26,368 nt of DNA, from positions 1 to 26,368 of the forward strand of contig CAZHBD010000006.1 of NCBI GenBank assembly GCA_964530555.1. Reading direction: 5' to 3'. The notes under the pieces are model-generated. The model did no database searches. It was given only the letters and a program-made list of their open reading frames with translations, and was not told the DNA's origin. This document shows, piece by piece, positions 5,834-13,504 of this stretch. Both the position numbers and the translations under genes were made by a program. The stretch comes from CAZHBD01 sp964530555. Its GTDB lineage: Bacteria > Patescibacteriota > Saccharimonadia > Saccharimonadales > AWTP1-31. The stretch's first letter is position 1. Each line of letters begins with the position of its first letter.

Positions 5834-7615
5834 TTATTTTCGTGGCAATGTTATGGTGAAGGTGGCGCCCCTGGCTGTGTCTGATTCTACCTTAATCTCA
5901 CCACCGTGCAGTCGAATGATTTCGCGGCATAAGTACAGGCCGATACCACTGCCGCCCGCCTCTACCGATAGTTCATTGTCAATACGAGAAAACTTTTGAA
6001 ATAGCTTTTTGTGGTCGTTAGGCGAAATGCCCACGCCTTGGTCGGTGACTGCTATGCTGACGGTGTCGCGATGACGCGTAACGGTAATGTCGATTGATTT
6101 TCGTGGGTGGGAATATTTGCTGGCATTATTGAGCAGATTATCAAATGCCATACACAAGTACTGCTTATCAGCGTTGACGTAAATTTTTGGTGCAGAAGAC
6201 GTATAGCGTACACGCTGTTTACGGTTCTTGATGCTTGGTGATTGCTCGCTGATGACAGATTTTAATAGCACATTAAGCTCGATTCGTTCTTTATTGAGTA
6301 GAATTCGTCCCGCATCGGCTCGAGTAACGTACAAGATTTGATTGATTATTTCGAGTTGTCGCTCGTTACTGCGGTAGGCTTTGTCGAGCAGCCGACGTTG
6401 CTCACTACTGACATCGCCCGCAAAGCCTTCGAGGACCATACCAACAAACTGCTTCACACTGGTAGCTGGGGTACGAAGCTGATGTGAAGCCAAGGAGAGC
6501 AGCTCGTCTTTTACATCCTGTACTTCCTTATGTTTTTCGTAGGCAATCGAGCGAGCACGGCTCACCATGAGCAACAGCAGCAAGCCGGAGAGTAGAGCGC
6601 TGAACGCTAGTCCGCCTAACAGTACCACTCGTGGTTCAGTACGTTGGCCCGAATTGAGCAAAGGCGCACCAATCAGAACATTAATTTTCCAGGTCCTCCC
6701 ATGAAGTTGGGTGGTTTTGCTAGCAGTCAAAGTACCTTTTTGTTTGCTTACCTTGGTTGTCGTAGCTGACTGATAAATAAGATTTTCAGTTGTTTCCTGT
6801 GTCCCGTCATAAAATTGCAAGGCATAATCGGTAGATCGTACTTGCGGGAACAATCCTTCGAATAGCTCATTCGCGCGTATAGCTGCCATAACATAGCCTT
6901 GGATAGCTTGTCGCCTTTCATCAATGGTTGAAGTAGGCAAGCCTGGTTTATAAACAGGGGCATACATAATGAAACCGATCGCTTTGTTGGTAGAGTCCTG
7001 AAGTGAAGTAATTGGGCCCGTAAGGCTGATGTCGGCGGTGTCTCGGGCTTGCTCACTCGCCAGGCGACGATGAGGTTCGCTATTAAAATCAAGTCCGATA
7101 TAGGCAGCTTTATCGGGGGCGTAGGGTTCAATATAGATCAGCGGGGTGTAGTCGGGGCGTTCACCTGTGGGGTGCAATGAGAAATTCTGCTGGTCACTGG
7201 CTTGCTGATCTGCGATAAATTGTGGTAAATCCTCTGGTTTTACAAGCTGTGCATAACTTAGGCTCCGAAGTCCGGGGTAGGCGGAGTCGATACGAAAATT
7301 GCCTACATATTTGCTCCATGCCTCCCGGCTAACTAACCCGTCGTTAGCCTGGAACAGGCCAACCGCTCCATGCAAAATCTCTTCGTATGAGGTTAGTCGC
7401 GTCATGACAGCTTCTTGCACGGTGTTCAAAGCATATGCCCTGCCGGTTTCCTGGTTGCGCTGAGCTGATGATTGTGAACTATGCCACGACCAATACACTA
7501 CCCCACAGCAAGAAAAAAACACGAGTAGGGAAGCAACGATATAAGGGCGTATACCAGGGCCGTACTGATGATTAAATCGTGATCGGAGAATATTTCGTTT
7601 AAAAAAGTTGCGCAT
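5834..7615 (-). CDS. CHASE-domain sensor histidine kinase
   Basis: A membrane-bound sensor kinase of about 593 residues. Order: membrane segment at about 25-45, extracellular CHASE sensory domain at about 70-290 (YPGLRSLSYAQLV and YAPVYKPGLP are family-like), second membrane segment at about 330-351, HisKA with phosphoacceptor in SLASHQLRTPATS (about 378), N-box FDNLLNNASKY, G1 DQGVGIS and G2 GGSGIGLYL. All catalytic boxes are intact. CHASE domains bind small extracellular ligands. I prefer ATG 7615; a TTG at 7624 is also in frame. The receiver gene follows and probably forms the pair. A TATACT about 34 nt before the ATG could be its -10. Confidence 0.93.
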   Translation of the reverse strand: MRNFFKRNILRSRFNHQYGPGIRPYIVASLLVFFSCCGVVYWSWHSSQSSAQRNQETGRAYALNTVQEAVMTRLTSYEEILHGAVGLFQANDGLVSREAWSKYVGNFRIDSAYPGLRSLSYAQLVKPEDLPQFIADQQASDQQNFSLHPTGERPDYTPLIYIEPYAPDKAAYIGLDFNSEPHRRLASEQARDTADISLTGPITSLQDSTNKAIGFIMYAPVYKPGLPTSTIDERRQAIQGYVMAAIRANELFEGLFPQVRSTDYALQFYDGTQETTENLIYQSATTTKVSKQKGTLTASKTTQLHGRTWKINVLIGAPLLNSGQRTEPRVVLLGGLAFSALLSGLLLLLMVSRARSIAYEKHKEVQDVKDELLSLASHQLRTPATSVKQFVGMVLEGFAGDVSSEQRRLLDKAYRSNERQLEIINQILYVTRADAGRILLNKERIELNVLLKSVISEQSPSIKNRKQRVRYTSSAPKIYVNADKQYLCMAFDNLLNNASKYSHPRKSIDITVTRHRDTVSIAVTDQGVGISPNDHKKLFQKFSRIDNELSVEAGGSGIGLYLCREIIRLHGGEIKVESDTARGATFTITLPRK

Positions 7616-7743
7616 AGTGGTCAACCAATTCCATAGCTTCAGTATAGGCAGATGCTTACAGTAAGCTTTGTAAAATATATTACTTACCCTCCATGAGTAA
7701 CTTTACAGATGCAAACTGTTAATCCAATTATGATGAGTGTACT

Positions 7744-7764
7744 GTTATGAACACTGCACATAAC
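7744..7764 (+). promoter_or_regulatory. Inverted repeat before the 78-aa gene
   Basis: GTTATG (7744-7749) and CATAAC (7759-7764) are a perfect 6-bp inverted repeat with a 9-nt spacer, about 30 nt before the ATG at 7794. It could be an operator or a weak leader hairpin. The rest of the 7616-7793 gap is AT-rich, without a clear -35/-10 pair. Confidence 0.3.
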
Positions 7765-7793
7765 GGTATCGGAGCAACAATAAGGGGGGAACT

Positions 7794-8030
7794 ATGAAAA
7801 GTGCTACGAAAGTTGAGTCTAGAATTCAGTCATTCTGGGCACGAAAAGTTGATCAGTACCCAGAACTACAACAGCCAGTTGAGCGCATGTACCGAGACTT
7901 GCTGACCGAGGATCGTACTGAAAACAGTACTCACCGTCGGTTGTCGGGGAATGAACGTGATCTAAATTATCACGTACTACATGGCCGCTTTACTACAAAT
8001 CACTTCCGAGGCTGGCATTATGCAGCTTAG
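7794..8030 (+). CDS. Hypothetical soluble protein, 78 aa
   Basis: A 78-residue charged protein (starts MKSATKVESRIQSFWARKVD) with a helical N-terminal half and a His-rich end (LNYHVLHGRFTTNHFRGWHYAA). It has a strong ribosome site GGGGGAACT just before the ATG, similar to those of the stress genes downstream. No family recognised. It precedes the GlsB-like gene by 41 bp, in which a TATAAT (8030-8035) suggests that gene also has its own start. Context suggests a stress-linked small protein, which is inference. Confidence 0.65.
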   Translation: MKSATKVESRIQSFWARKVDQYPELQQPVERMYRDLLTEDRTENSTHRRLSGNERDLNYHVLHGRFTTNHFRGWHYAA

Positions 8031-8071
8031 TATAATCTGGCGATTAATAAACACGGACAGCAGGAGGAACT

Positions 8072-8326
8072 ATGATTAATATTATTGCGTGGATTATTTT
8101 CGGAGCCCTCGCAGGATGGATTGCTTCGCTGGTTATGAATACGAACGAAGAGCAAGGTGGCTTTGCGAATATAGCCATCGGTATCCTGGGAGCGTTGGTA
8201 GGCGGTTTTATTGTGCGTCTTCTTGGCGGCTCTGGTATGACTGGATTCAATCTTTACAGCTTAGTGGTAGCTGTCGGTGGTGCGATCGTACTTCTAGGTG
8301 TATATAAATCTCTGGCCAATCATTAA
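8072..8326 (+). CDS. GlsB/YeaQ/YmgE-family membrane protein
   Basis: An 84-residue protein with three membrane helices and the Gly-rich pattern of the family: MINIIAWIIFGALAGWIASLV, then NIAIGILGALVGGFIVRLL, then a C-terminal helix LYSLVVAVGGAIVLLGVYK. These proteins (often annotated transglycosylase-associated) are general-stress membrane proteins of unclear molecular role. Length matches the family. The ribosome site AGGAGGAACT before the ATG is near ideal. A bidirectional terminator at 8351-8379 follows. Confidence 0.93.
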   Translation: MINIIAWIIFGALAGWIASLVMNTNEEQGGFANIAIGILGALVGGFIVRLLGGSGMTGFNLYSLVVAVGGAIVLLGVYKSLANH

Positions 8327-8350
8327 ACCTTACTCATCTTCCCCCAAAAC

Positions 8351-8379
8351 AAAATCCCCTGAAAAAACAGGGGATTTTT
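8351..8379. terminator. Bidirectional terminator
   Basis: AAAATCCCCTG, loop AAAAAA, CAGGGGATTTTT: an 11-bp stem with a T-run on each strand. It serves both the GlsB-like gene (plus) and the RRM gene (minus). Confidence 0.9.
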
Positions 8380-8395
8380 GAATAGCTGCAAGCTG

Positions 8396-8695
8396 TTACC
8401 AGCTGCGTTGACCGCCGCCATTGCCGCCGAAGTCGCGTCGAGGACGTTCTTCGCGAGGACGAGCCTCGTTAACGGTGATGGTGCGTCCGCCTAGCTCTGA
8501 GTTGTGCAGAGCCTTTTCAGCAGCTTTGCCTTCTTCGTCGTTTTCGAATTCGACAAAGCCAAAGCCTTTGCTGCGGCCAGTTTCGCGGTCCTTGATAACA
8601 ACCGCAGAAGCTACGCTACCGTGAGCTGCAAAGGTGTCTTGCAACTCTTCGTCAGTGGTGCTAAATGGCAAGCCACCTACAAATAATTTGTACAT
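8396..8695 (-). CDS. Single-RRM RNA-binding protein
   Basis: A 99-residue protein with one RNA-recognition motif and a short Arg/Gly-rich tail. RNP2 LFVGGL is at 4-9 and RNP1 KGFGFVEF at 43-50, both with their aromatic residues. The tail (about 80-99) is EERPRRDFGGNGGGQRSW. Such proteins are abundant RNA chaperones in cyanobacteria, where many are cold induced. The ATG has AAGGAAG upstream. The 5' untranslated region carries a long-range inverted repeat (8712-8757) that may control translation. Confidence 0.95.
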   Translation of the reverse strand: MYKLFVGGLPFSTTDEELQDTFAAHGSVASAVVIKDRETGRSKGFGFVEFENDEEGKAAEKALHNSELGGRTITVNEARPREERPRRDFGGNGGGQRSW

Positions 8696-8711
8696 ATATT
8701 CTTCCTTATGT

Positions 8712-8757
8712 TAATCGCAGTCGACCTTTTTGTCTTTCTACAACCGAACTGCGATTA
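8712..8757 (-). promoter_or_regulatory. 10-bp inverted repeat in the 5' UTR of the RRM gene
   Basis: TAATCGCAGT (8712-8721) and ACTGCGATTA (8748-8757) are perfectly complementary, separated by 26 bases. In the mRNA the stem ends a few nt before the Shine-Dalgarno (8701-8707). It could act as a temperature- or protein-responsive switch, or be an operator. Confidence 0.5.
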
Positions 8758-8853
8758 CCGAAGGAACCTTGGATCTGATTGAGCTAAGAACATAACCTGC
8801 TCCGGTATTTAAGCATAAAAGCGGAGAAAAACAAACTTTTTATAAAAATACAG

Positions 8854-8881
8854 TTGACAAAATAGCAAACTTATGTATAAT
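8854..8881 (+). promoter_or_regulatory. Near-perfect consensus promoter with A/T-rich upstream element
   Basis: TTGACA (8854-8859), 16-bp spacer, TATAAT (8876-8881); both hexamers are consensus. About 25 bases upstream are A/T tracts resembling an UP element. The predicted start is near 8888, followed at once by a hairpin (GTTTTG 8890-8895 with CAAAAC 8905-8910). This is the strongest promoter in the window and drives the 26-aa gene. Confidence 0.9.
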
Positions 8882-8953
8882 ATAAACTAGTTTTGATTGA
8901 TCAACAAAACAAACACATTCAAGCAAAACAACATAAAAAGGAAACCTCACACA

Positions 8954-9034
8954 ATGCGTACCATCAAACTGGCTTACGAGCTGATCCCGAGCAACGATAA
9001 CAAAATCATCGAGTTCGACGACATCTTGAGCTAA
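8954..9034 (+). CDS. 26-aa small protein, predicted very highly expressed
   Basis: A 26-codon ORF (starts MRTIKLAYELIPSND, ends IIEFDDILS) sits alone in a transcription unit with a consensus promoter (8854-8881), a 5'-end hairpin, an A-rich unstructured leader, AAGGAAA about 9 nt before the ATG and a strong terminator at 9052-9080. Its codons are almost all of the kind favoured in abundant proteins (CGT, ATC, CTG, AAC, GAC, TTC). The peptide is amphipathic with a basic start and acidic end and has no membrane segment. No family recognised. It is too short for routine gene callers. It could also be a leader peptide, but no downstream gene follows on this strand before the terminator. Confidence 0.75.
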   Translation: MRTIKLAYELIPSNDNKIIEFDDILS

Positions 9035-9051
9035 ACCACTTTTATCTCATT

Positions 9052-9080
9052 AAAGAGTCCGCGGTAAGCGGACTCTTTTA
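9052..9080 (+). terminator. Terminator of the 26-aa gene
   Basis: GAGTCCGC (9055-9062), five-base loop, GCGGACTC (9068-9075), then TTTTA, with AAA before the stem. Confidence 0.9.
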
Positions 9081-9092
9081 CTTGGTCATGAG

Positions 9093-9608
9093 TTATCTTC
9101 CTGCAATTCGATCTCTGATCGGGATAGGCTCAAGTATCTCGAGGTGGACTCGTGGCTGTCCGGTCTCTGGGTCAACCAGTCCAGTCATAGTGCATGGCTG
9201 ATAAATACTCGCTATTTCTAGCCGTCCACCGGCAAGCGGGTCGCTGGCTAATTCCGAAGCTTTTCCCCTGATGATAGCTCCGGGTTCTAAGCTGTAGTCA
9301 TTTCGTCCATAAACAGTCCAAATATTATCGCCTTCGACCTTTGATAGGGTTACACCTTCTCCCAGTATACTGAGGCGAATCGGGCAGCTACTTGCGCCAT
9401 TGGTCTCAAGTAAAGATTTGCCCAGGGCCAGCGCTACCATACGGGAGCGGACTCGTTCGATATGAAATTCGTACATTCTTTTGTTGTCACGAAGCATGTC
9501 CTGGATGTGTCTGTCGTGCAGCCGCAGAGTTGCGATATCCTGCGCGATTTCATCGAGTAATGCTTCGCCTTCACCAGGCAAGACGCGAAATCGTTCGAAT
9601 TTATACAT
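9093..9608 (-). CDS. Hypothetical protein, 171 aa
   Basis: Starts MYKFERFRVLPGEG and has a helical N-terminal half (about 12-65, LLDEIAQDIATLRLHDRHIQDMLR region) followed by a beta-rich C-terminal half resembling a small barrel (GEGVTLSKVEGDNIWTVYG, then VHLEILEPIPI). No family recognised. I chose ATG 9608 because TATACC lies 6 nt upstream and TTGTGG a further 17 bp, giving a leaderless start; an ATG at 9653 would lie upstream of that promoter. It converges with the 26-aa gene and is divergent from guaA. Confidence 0.7.
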   Translation of the reverse strand: MYKFERFRVLPGEGEALLDEIAQDIATLRLHDRHIQDMLRDNKRMYEFHIERVRSRMVALALGKSLLETNGASSCPIRLSILGEGVTLSKVEGDNIWTVYGRNDYSLEPGAIIRGKASELASDPLAGGRLEIASIYQPCTMTGLVDPETGQPRVHLEILEPIPIRDRIAGR

Positions 9609-9614
9609 ACTAAA

Positions 9615-9643
9615 GGTATAACGCATTGATAGTTCATCCACAA
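9615..9643 (-). promoter_or_regulatory. Leaderless promoter of the 171-aa gene
   Basis: Minus strand TTGTGG (9643-9638), 17-bp spacer, TATACC (9620-9615), then 6 nt to the ATG at 9608. The same TTGTGG -35 is used at 14641-14646. Confidence 0.55.
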
Positions 9644-9760
9644 GCAGTAGCATGATTGGATGGCGTCGTGTCTAGTTATGGCAACATAATCAGTAAATTA
9701 AACACCCGCACAGAGGGTTTCACTATTTGAACATAAACTGACAATTCTACAACGCAGGTT

Positions 9761-11752
9761 TTGACTAAGCTGTGGTTAGATAATGGTATGACAGCTGGGC
9801 CAGAAGTCGGTGCAGTAGAGGTAGGTGCTGCGTTGGTCGAAATAGATCATGAGCGACCCACTCGCGTTGCCATCATTGATGCTGGTAGCCAGTTCCTAAA
9901 GCCTATCGATCGAATGTTGCGAGAAGTAGGGGTGGATACCATTATCTATGGCACCGATGTTTCGCCTGATGATGTGGCTGCTGAGTGTGATGCAGTCGTG
10001 ATGTCCGGTGGTGGTGACAGTGTGTACGACCCCGATGCCCCTCTCAGCGACCCACGTTTTTTTGCCGATGACTATCCCTTGCCGGGCTTATTTATATGCT
10101 TTGGCTTCCAGCAAATGAATCAAGCTCGCGGCGGCAGCGTGGAGCCAGGCCAAAAAGGACGCTACGGTCCTACGCAAGTGGCTATAACAGACGAAAGTAC
10201 CCCGTTCTTTGCTGGCTTTGGAGACAGTGCTCAAGTGTTGATGAACGCTGGTGACTGCGTGACTGCCGAAACGTTGGCTCCCGGGTTGAAAGTCTTGGCA
10301 ACCTCAACTGAAGGTGATCATGAGACGGTGGCTGCTATCAGCAACGAAGCTGGCGATAAAATCGGCGTTCAGTTCCACCCCGAAGTTGACCTAACGGTTA
10401 ATGGTCAGGAGCTGTTCCGGCAGTTCCTGCGCGATGTAGCTGGTCTGGAGCTAAACTACACAGCAGAGGCTAAACGAACTACGGTACATAATCGTATTAC
10501 CGGTAAGATCGGCAATCAACGAGTGGTAACGCTTGTTAGCGGTGGAGTTGATTCAACCGTCTTGGCTGCTGCCATCCACGAAGATCTCGGCTCGGCACAA
10601 GAAGTAATCCATATTAACACAGGGGCAATGCGCAAGGGTGAGAGTGCGCTCGTCTGCGCGGCTTTACAGGGGCTCGGGCTTCGCGTGCACTATGTAGATG
10701 CAACATTGGATTTTCGGTATGCCAAAACGGCATACAACGGGCGAGAAACCAAGCAGCTTATTTTTGAGACTGATCCCGAGGCCAAGCGTCATATTGTCGG
10801 TGATACCTTTGCCCGTATTGTCTCGGCAACCTTCCGCGAGCTGGGCCTTGATCCTACCGAATCATTTTTGGCTCAAGGAACATTGCGGCCTGATCTCATT
10901 GAGAGTGCGGGGATCGGAAAAAATGCCAAGAAGATAAAAACGCACCACAATGATACTCCCGAAATGCGTCAGTGGCGCGAATTAGGTATGTTGCTAGAAC
11001 CGCTCAGCGACCTACACAAGGATGAAGTGCGCGAGCTAGGGCTGGAGCTGGGCTTACCTCCCGAAGTGGTATGGCGGCAACCGTTTCCTGGCCCGGGGGG
11101 TTTTATCAGAGTAATAAATGCGATTCAACCGGCGGATTTTGTTGGTCGGCATGAGGTCGAACGGGCGCTCAAAGCTTACAGTGACCGCGACCTGGGCGTG
11201 CATCTGCTGCCGATTCGATCGGTTGGGGTGCAAGGGGATGATCGTTCGTACAAACACGTTGTTGCCTTGTCAGGTGACAGTGACCCGGATTGGGAGCTGC
11301 TTGGTGAGCTTGCCTCCGAGATTCCTAAGGCGGTTAAAGAGGTCAATCGGGTCGTTTACGTTACAGGTGGACGTATAAAGCGTCGAAGATCGCTGTTTAC
11401 GAGCGGTATTACGCCGACTCAAAATCAATCGACCGTCATGGAGTTGTGGCGCGAGGCCGATGATCAAGTCAACCAGACGCTGCGAACACACGGTCTATTG
11501 CAAACCATTAGCCAAGAACCGGTAATCTTGACGCCGGTAACTGTAGATGAAGGTTCCAAGGATCGGTTAGCAGTGCTCCGACCCTTTGCAACTAACGACT
11601 TTATGGTGGGGTCGGCTATTCGTCCAGGTGATGACAAGCTGCCGCTGGATGCCTTCCACGACCAAGTCGAGGCAGCTTTGTCTGTTGACGGCATTGGTCG
11701 AGTGGCGATTGACTTGACCAACAAGCCGCCAGGCACAACTGAATGGGAGTAA
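9761..11752 (+). CDS. guaA: GMP synthase (glutamine-hydrolysing), long eukaryote-type form
   Basis: Converts XMP, glutamine and ATP to GMP, the last step of guanine nucleotide synthesis. Numbering from 9761, the class I amidotransferase domain (about 35-228) has nucleophile C113 in FICFGFQ, and H206 and E208 in FHPEV. The PP-loop SGGVDST is at 260-266, with RQPFPGPG further on. At 663 aa it is about 140 residues longer than typical bacterial GuaA (525 aa in E. coli). The extra dimerisation insert, with YKHVVALSGDSDPDW and the ending DLTNKPPGTTEWE, follows the long form typified by human GMPS. The start is uncertain: TTG 9761 lies 7 nt after TACAAC, and ATG 9788 is in frame; both precede the conserved domain. 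No other purine gene is adjacent. Confidence 0.95.
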   Translation: MTKLWLDNGMTAGPEVGAVEVGAALVEIDHERPTRVAIIDAGSQFLKPIDRMLREVGVDTIIYGTDVSPDDVAAECDAVVMSGGGDSVYDPDAPLSDPRFFADDYPLPGLFICFGFQQMNQARGGSVEPGQKGRYGPTQVAITDESTPFFAGFGDSAQVLMNAGDCVTAETLAPGLKVLATSTEGDHETVAAISNEAGDKIGVQFHPEVDLTVNGQELFRQFLRDVAGLELNYTAEAKRTTVHNRITGKIGNQRVVTLVSGGVDSTVLAAAIHEDLGSAQEVIHINTGAMRKGESALVCAALQGLGLRVHYVDATLDFRYAKTAYNGRETKQLIFETDPEAKRHIVGDTFARIVSATFRELGLDPTESFLAQGTLRPDLIESAGIGKNAKKIKTHHNDTPEMRQWRELGMLLEPLSDLHKDEVRELGLELGLPPEVVWRQPFPGPGGFIRVINAIQPADFVGRHEVERALKAYSDRDLGVHLLPIRSVGVQGDDRSYKHVVALSGDSDPDWELLGELASEIPKAVKEVNRVVYVTGGRIKRRRSLFTSGITPTQNQSTVMELWREADDQVNQTLRTHGLLQTISQEPVILTPVTVDEGSKDRLAVLRPFATNDFMVGSAIRPGDDKLPLDAFHDQVEAALSVDGIGRVAIDLTNKPPGTTEWE

Positions 11753-11753
11753 C

Positions 11754-12341
11754 CTAGGTACCTAGCTGACGGCGTCTAATAATCAGCATTACTGCAAAAC
11801 TGCCGTTGGCTACGACCCAGGCTGCTGGCCAGAGGGTTGATAAAAGGCTGTATTCTCTGATGGCAAAAACAGCCAGACCGAACCGTACTGTATTAGTTGC
11901 ATACAGCGCCAGTGTTTCCGTGTGTGGCTTATGCCACGACTTACGTATGGTTGGCACAAAGGCCAGCAGGTCAGCGATCACGACCAAGAAGATGCTGATA
12001 ATGGGCTGCCTGGCGAGTAGCCAGAAAATCATAGCTATCACTGATAATATTGCGACTACAGTGTCTGAGGCCGTGATATCACGTTTCCCGTGCTTTAATC
12101 CCAGTATAATTACGCCTATACACATGATGCTCGCACTGGCAGTAACTAATACTGCCGGACCGGCATTGCCCACCAACTGCAAGCTGACAATCAGAATACC
12201 CAGCAGTCCCCACAATAGCCAGCTGTATATATGCGGATGAGTTTTTCCCCTCATAATGTCACGGTAATACGGAACGTAGGCCAAAAAGGTGAGGATAACG
12301 GCAATGACACTGACAATTTGTTTTAGTGTGTGGATGCTCAT
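11754..12341 (-). CDS. PQ-loop/SemiSWEET-like membrane protein
   Basis: About 195 residues with six or seven membrane helices. Two similar halves each contain a PQ-loop-like turn: FLAYVPYYRDIMRGKTHPHIYSW near the N-terminus and LAFVPTIRKSWHKPHTETL near 130-150. This pattern matches PQ-loop family transporters, although the Pro-Gln pair is replaced (VPY, VPT). Substrate unknown. It has its own promoter at 12353-12381; I chose the ATG at 12341, 11 nt after the -10, over the one at 12350, which would lie upstream of the predicted start. It converges with guaA with one base between stops. Confidence 0.7.
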   Translation of the reverse strand: MSIHTLKQIVSVIAVILTFLAYVPYYRDIMRGKTHPHIYSWLLWGLLGILIVSLQLVGNAGPAVLVTASASIMCIGVIILGLKHGKRDITASDTVVAILSVIAMIFWLLARQPIISIFLVVIADLLAFVPTIRKSWHKPHTETLALYATNTVRFGLAVFAIREYSLLSTLWPAAWVVANGSFAVMLIIRRRQLGT

Positions 12342-12352
12342 GCCTGACATGT

Positions 12353-12381
12353 AGTGTAGGGTGACGGGCGTCCAAAACCAA
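12353..12381 (-). promoter_or_regulatory. Promoter of the PQ-loop-like gene
   Basis: Minus strand TTGGTT (12381-12376), 17-bp spacer, TACACT (12358-12353). It separates this gene from the upstream pair at 12389-13314. Confidence 0.4.
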
Positions 12382-12388
12382 GCTCGGC

Positions 12389-12829
12389 TTAGTTCAAAAT
12401 AATGGGGTTGTAGGTTAAGAAGCCAGTGTCAGTATGTAGCTTTGCAAGGTTCTCTGCTGGATCAATTTGGTGAGCGGCAAAGTGTCTGTTGATCTCGTCT
12501 TTGCCAAAACTCATACAGAGCCAGTAAGGTTTTTGTTCTTTTGAAACTGGATCAATACTTACTAGCTTAGGGTAAAAAGTGGGTTGCATTGGCATAGCAC
12601 TGAACTGCATCGCGGCATCGCGATCACCCAGCACATATTGCACCTCTCCTAGGTCTGCAATGACCCCCATTCTTCGTAGCTGAATTACTAGGTTGCCGCC
12701 AAGAGCAATAACATCCTTTGGATCCCTGTGTCTCAAAGGGCCGTTTTCCCACTGGTCAATAAAGTCAAAAACAGGTTCTTCCCATGAAGGACGGGCAGGG
12801 CGCGGAACGCCAGAACGTATGTCTGCCAT
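12389..12829 (-). CDS. Hypothetical protein, 146 aa
   Basis: A soluble protein without a recognised family. It contains a mixed alpha/beta pattern (FDFIDQWENGPLRHRDPKDVI, then VIADLGEVQYVLGDRDAAMQF and a C-terminal half with KPYWLCMSFGKDEINRHF). Its ATG overlaps the stop of the upstream gene in TGATG, so translation is coupled and the two products may act together. No signal peptide or membrane segment. Confidence 0.7.
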   Translation of the reverse strand: MADIRSGVPRPARPSWEEPVFDFIDQWENGPLRHRDPKDVIALGGNLVIQLRRMGVIADLGEVQYVLGDRDAAMQFSAMPMQPTFYPKLVSIDPVSKEQKPYWLCMSFGKDEINRHFAAHQIDPAENLAKLHTDTGFLTYNPIILN

Positions 12830-13314
12830 CAGATAACTACCGCCGCTTCTGGCGTCCCAATGCCCTCAGGCCTTACAAAAAAAGTACTTCGCCTTATTTC
12901 AGCAGGAAGCCGCAGAGGCGTGTTAAATGCCGGCACGACAAGATATTCCACAGCCACAGTTTGAGTTAACGGCAGAGGCGCAACATGTCGTGCGATCATA
13001 CTACGTAATTCTTGAGAAGCAGCTGGGTTATGACGGTCGTACTCAAACATCCCATCTTCAAATACAAGACGTAAAGCTTGATCGCTAGCCTCAGCGAGTG
13101 CGACAACCTGCTCCGTAGCCTCAGTTTTAAACAAACCCAGTGCTTCTACTTTGTCGTGTACTTTTAAATCCTCAATAGCCATGCCATGTGTAGCTCTGAC
13201 TGCGGCGTCAAGCTCGTCAAAGCGTTCGCTGGTAATGCCTACGCCAATGCGATGAGGGCCTAAAACAGGGGCGCTATACGGGACTACTAAATGTCGTCGT
13301 TTTGTTCGAAACAT
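12829..13314 (-). CDS. Hypothetical protein, 161 aa
   Basis: A soluble protein, unrecognised, starting MFRTKRRHLVVPYSAPVLG, with an Ala/Glu-rich middle and a C-terminal strand-rich part ending VRPEGIGTPEAAVVI. There is no ribosome site. The ATG lies 17 nt after the 3' end of elongator tRNA-Met on the same strand and no terminator separates them, so the mRNA is probably released from a tRNA-mRNA transcript by tRNA 3' processing, giving a short leader. Its TGA overlaps the start of the next gene. Confidence 0.7.
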   Translation of the reverse strand: MFRTKRRHLVVPYSAPVLGPHRIGVGITSERFDELDAAVRATHGMAIEDLKVHDKVEALGLFKTEATEQVVALAEASDQALRLVFEDGMFEYDRHNPAASQELRSMIARHVAPLPLTQTVAVEYLVVPAFNTPLRLPAEIRRSTFFVRPEGIGTPEAAVVI

Positions 13315-13331
13315 ACATAAAATCTTTAATT

Positions 13332-13408
13332 TGGTAGCGGCGACTGGATTTGAACCAGTGACCCCAGGCTTATGAGTCCTGTGCTCTAACCAACTGAGCT
13401 ACGCCGCC
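13332..13408 (-). tRNA. Elongator tRNA-Met (CAU)
   Basis: A complete 77-nt cloverleaf with encoded CCA. Acceptor GGCGGCG/CGCCGCT has a G1-U72 wobble. D-arm GCTC/GAGC, anticodon loop CTCATAA, anticodon stem CAGGA/GCCTG with an A-G mismatch next to the loop, T-arm ACTGG/CCAGT. The D-loop, the sequence around the anticodon and the variable loop match bacterial elongator tRNA-Met closely. A CAU-anticodon tRNA-Ile is the alternative but is less likely. It has the same structured leader as the initiator tRNA and no terminator before the downstream gene. Confidence 0.9.
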
Positions 13409-13504
13409 TCGGTAAATGAGACAAACCTACGGTTTTTCTCATCGCGCCGTGCAAAAAGTGCGATTTTTGCACGGGCTGCTCTTTTCCCTTGCGAAAGTTA
13501 AGCA
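13409..13504 (-). ncRNA. Structured 5' leader of elongator tRNA-Met, copy 2 of a repeated element
   Basis: It matches the leader at 2062-2155 in order and spacing. Hairpin A (13418-13427 with 13431-13440) lies 9 nt before the tRNA. A 6-nt linker ending TCGCG (plus strand) separates it from hairpin B, an 11-bp perfect stem (13447-13457 with 13464-13474) with six-base loop GTGCGA. The conserved GCTGCTCTTTTCC (plus strand) follows. Compared with copy 1, stem B has paired substitutions at several positions, while length, loop and flanks are kept. An extended -10 at 13511-13516 places the whole element in the transcript. Confidence 0.7.
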
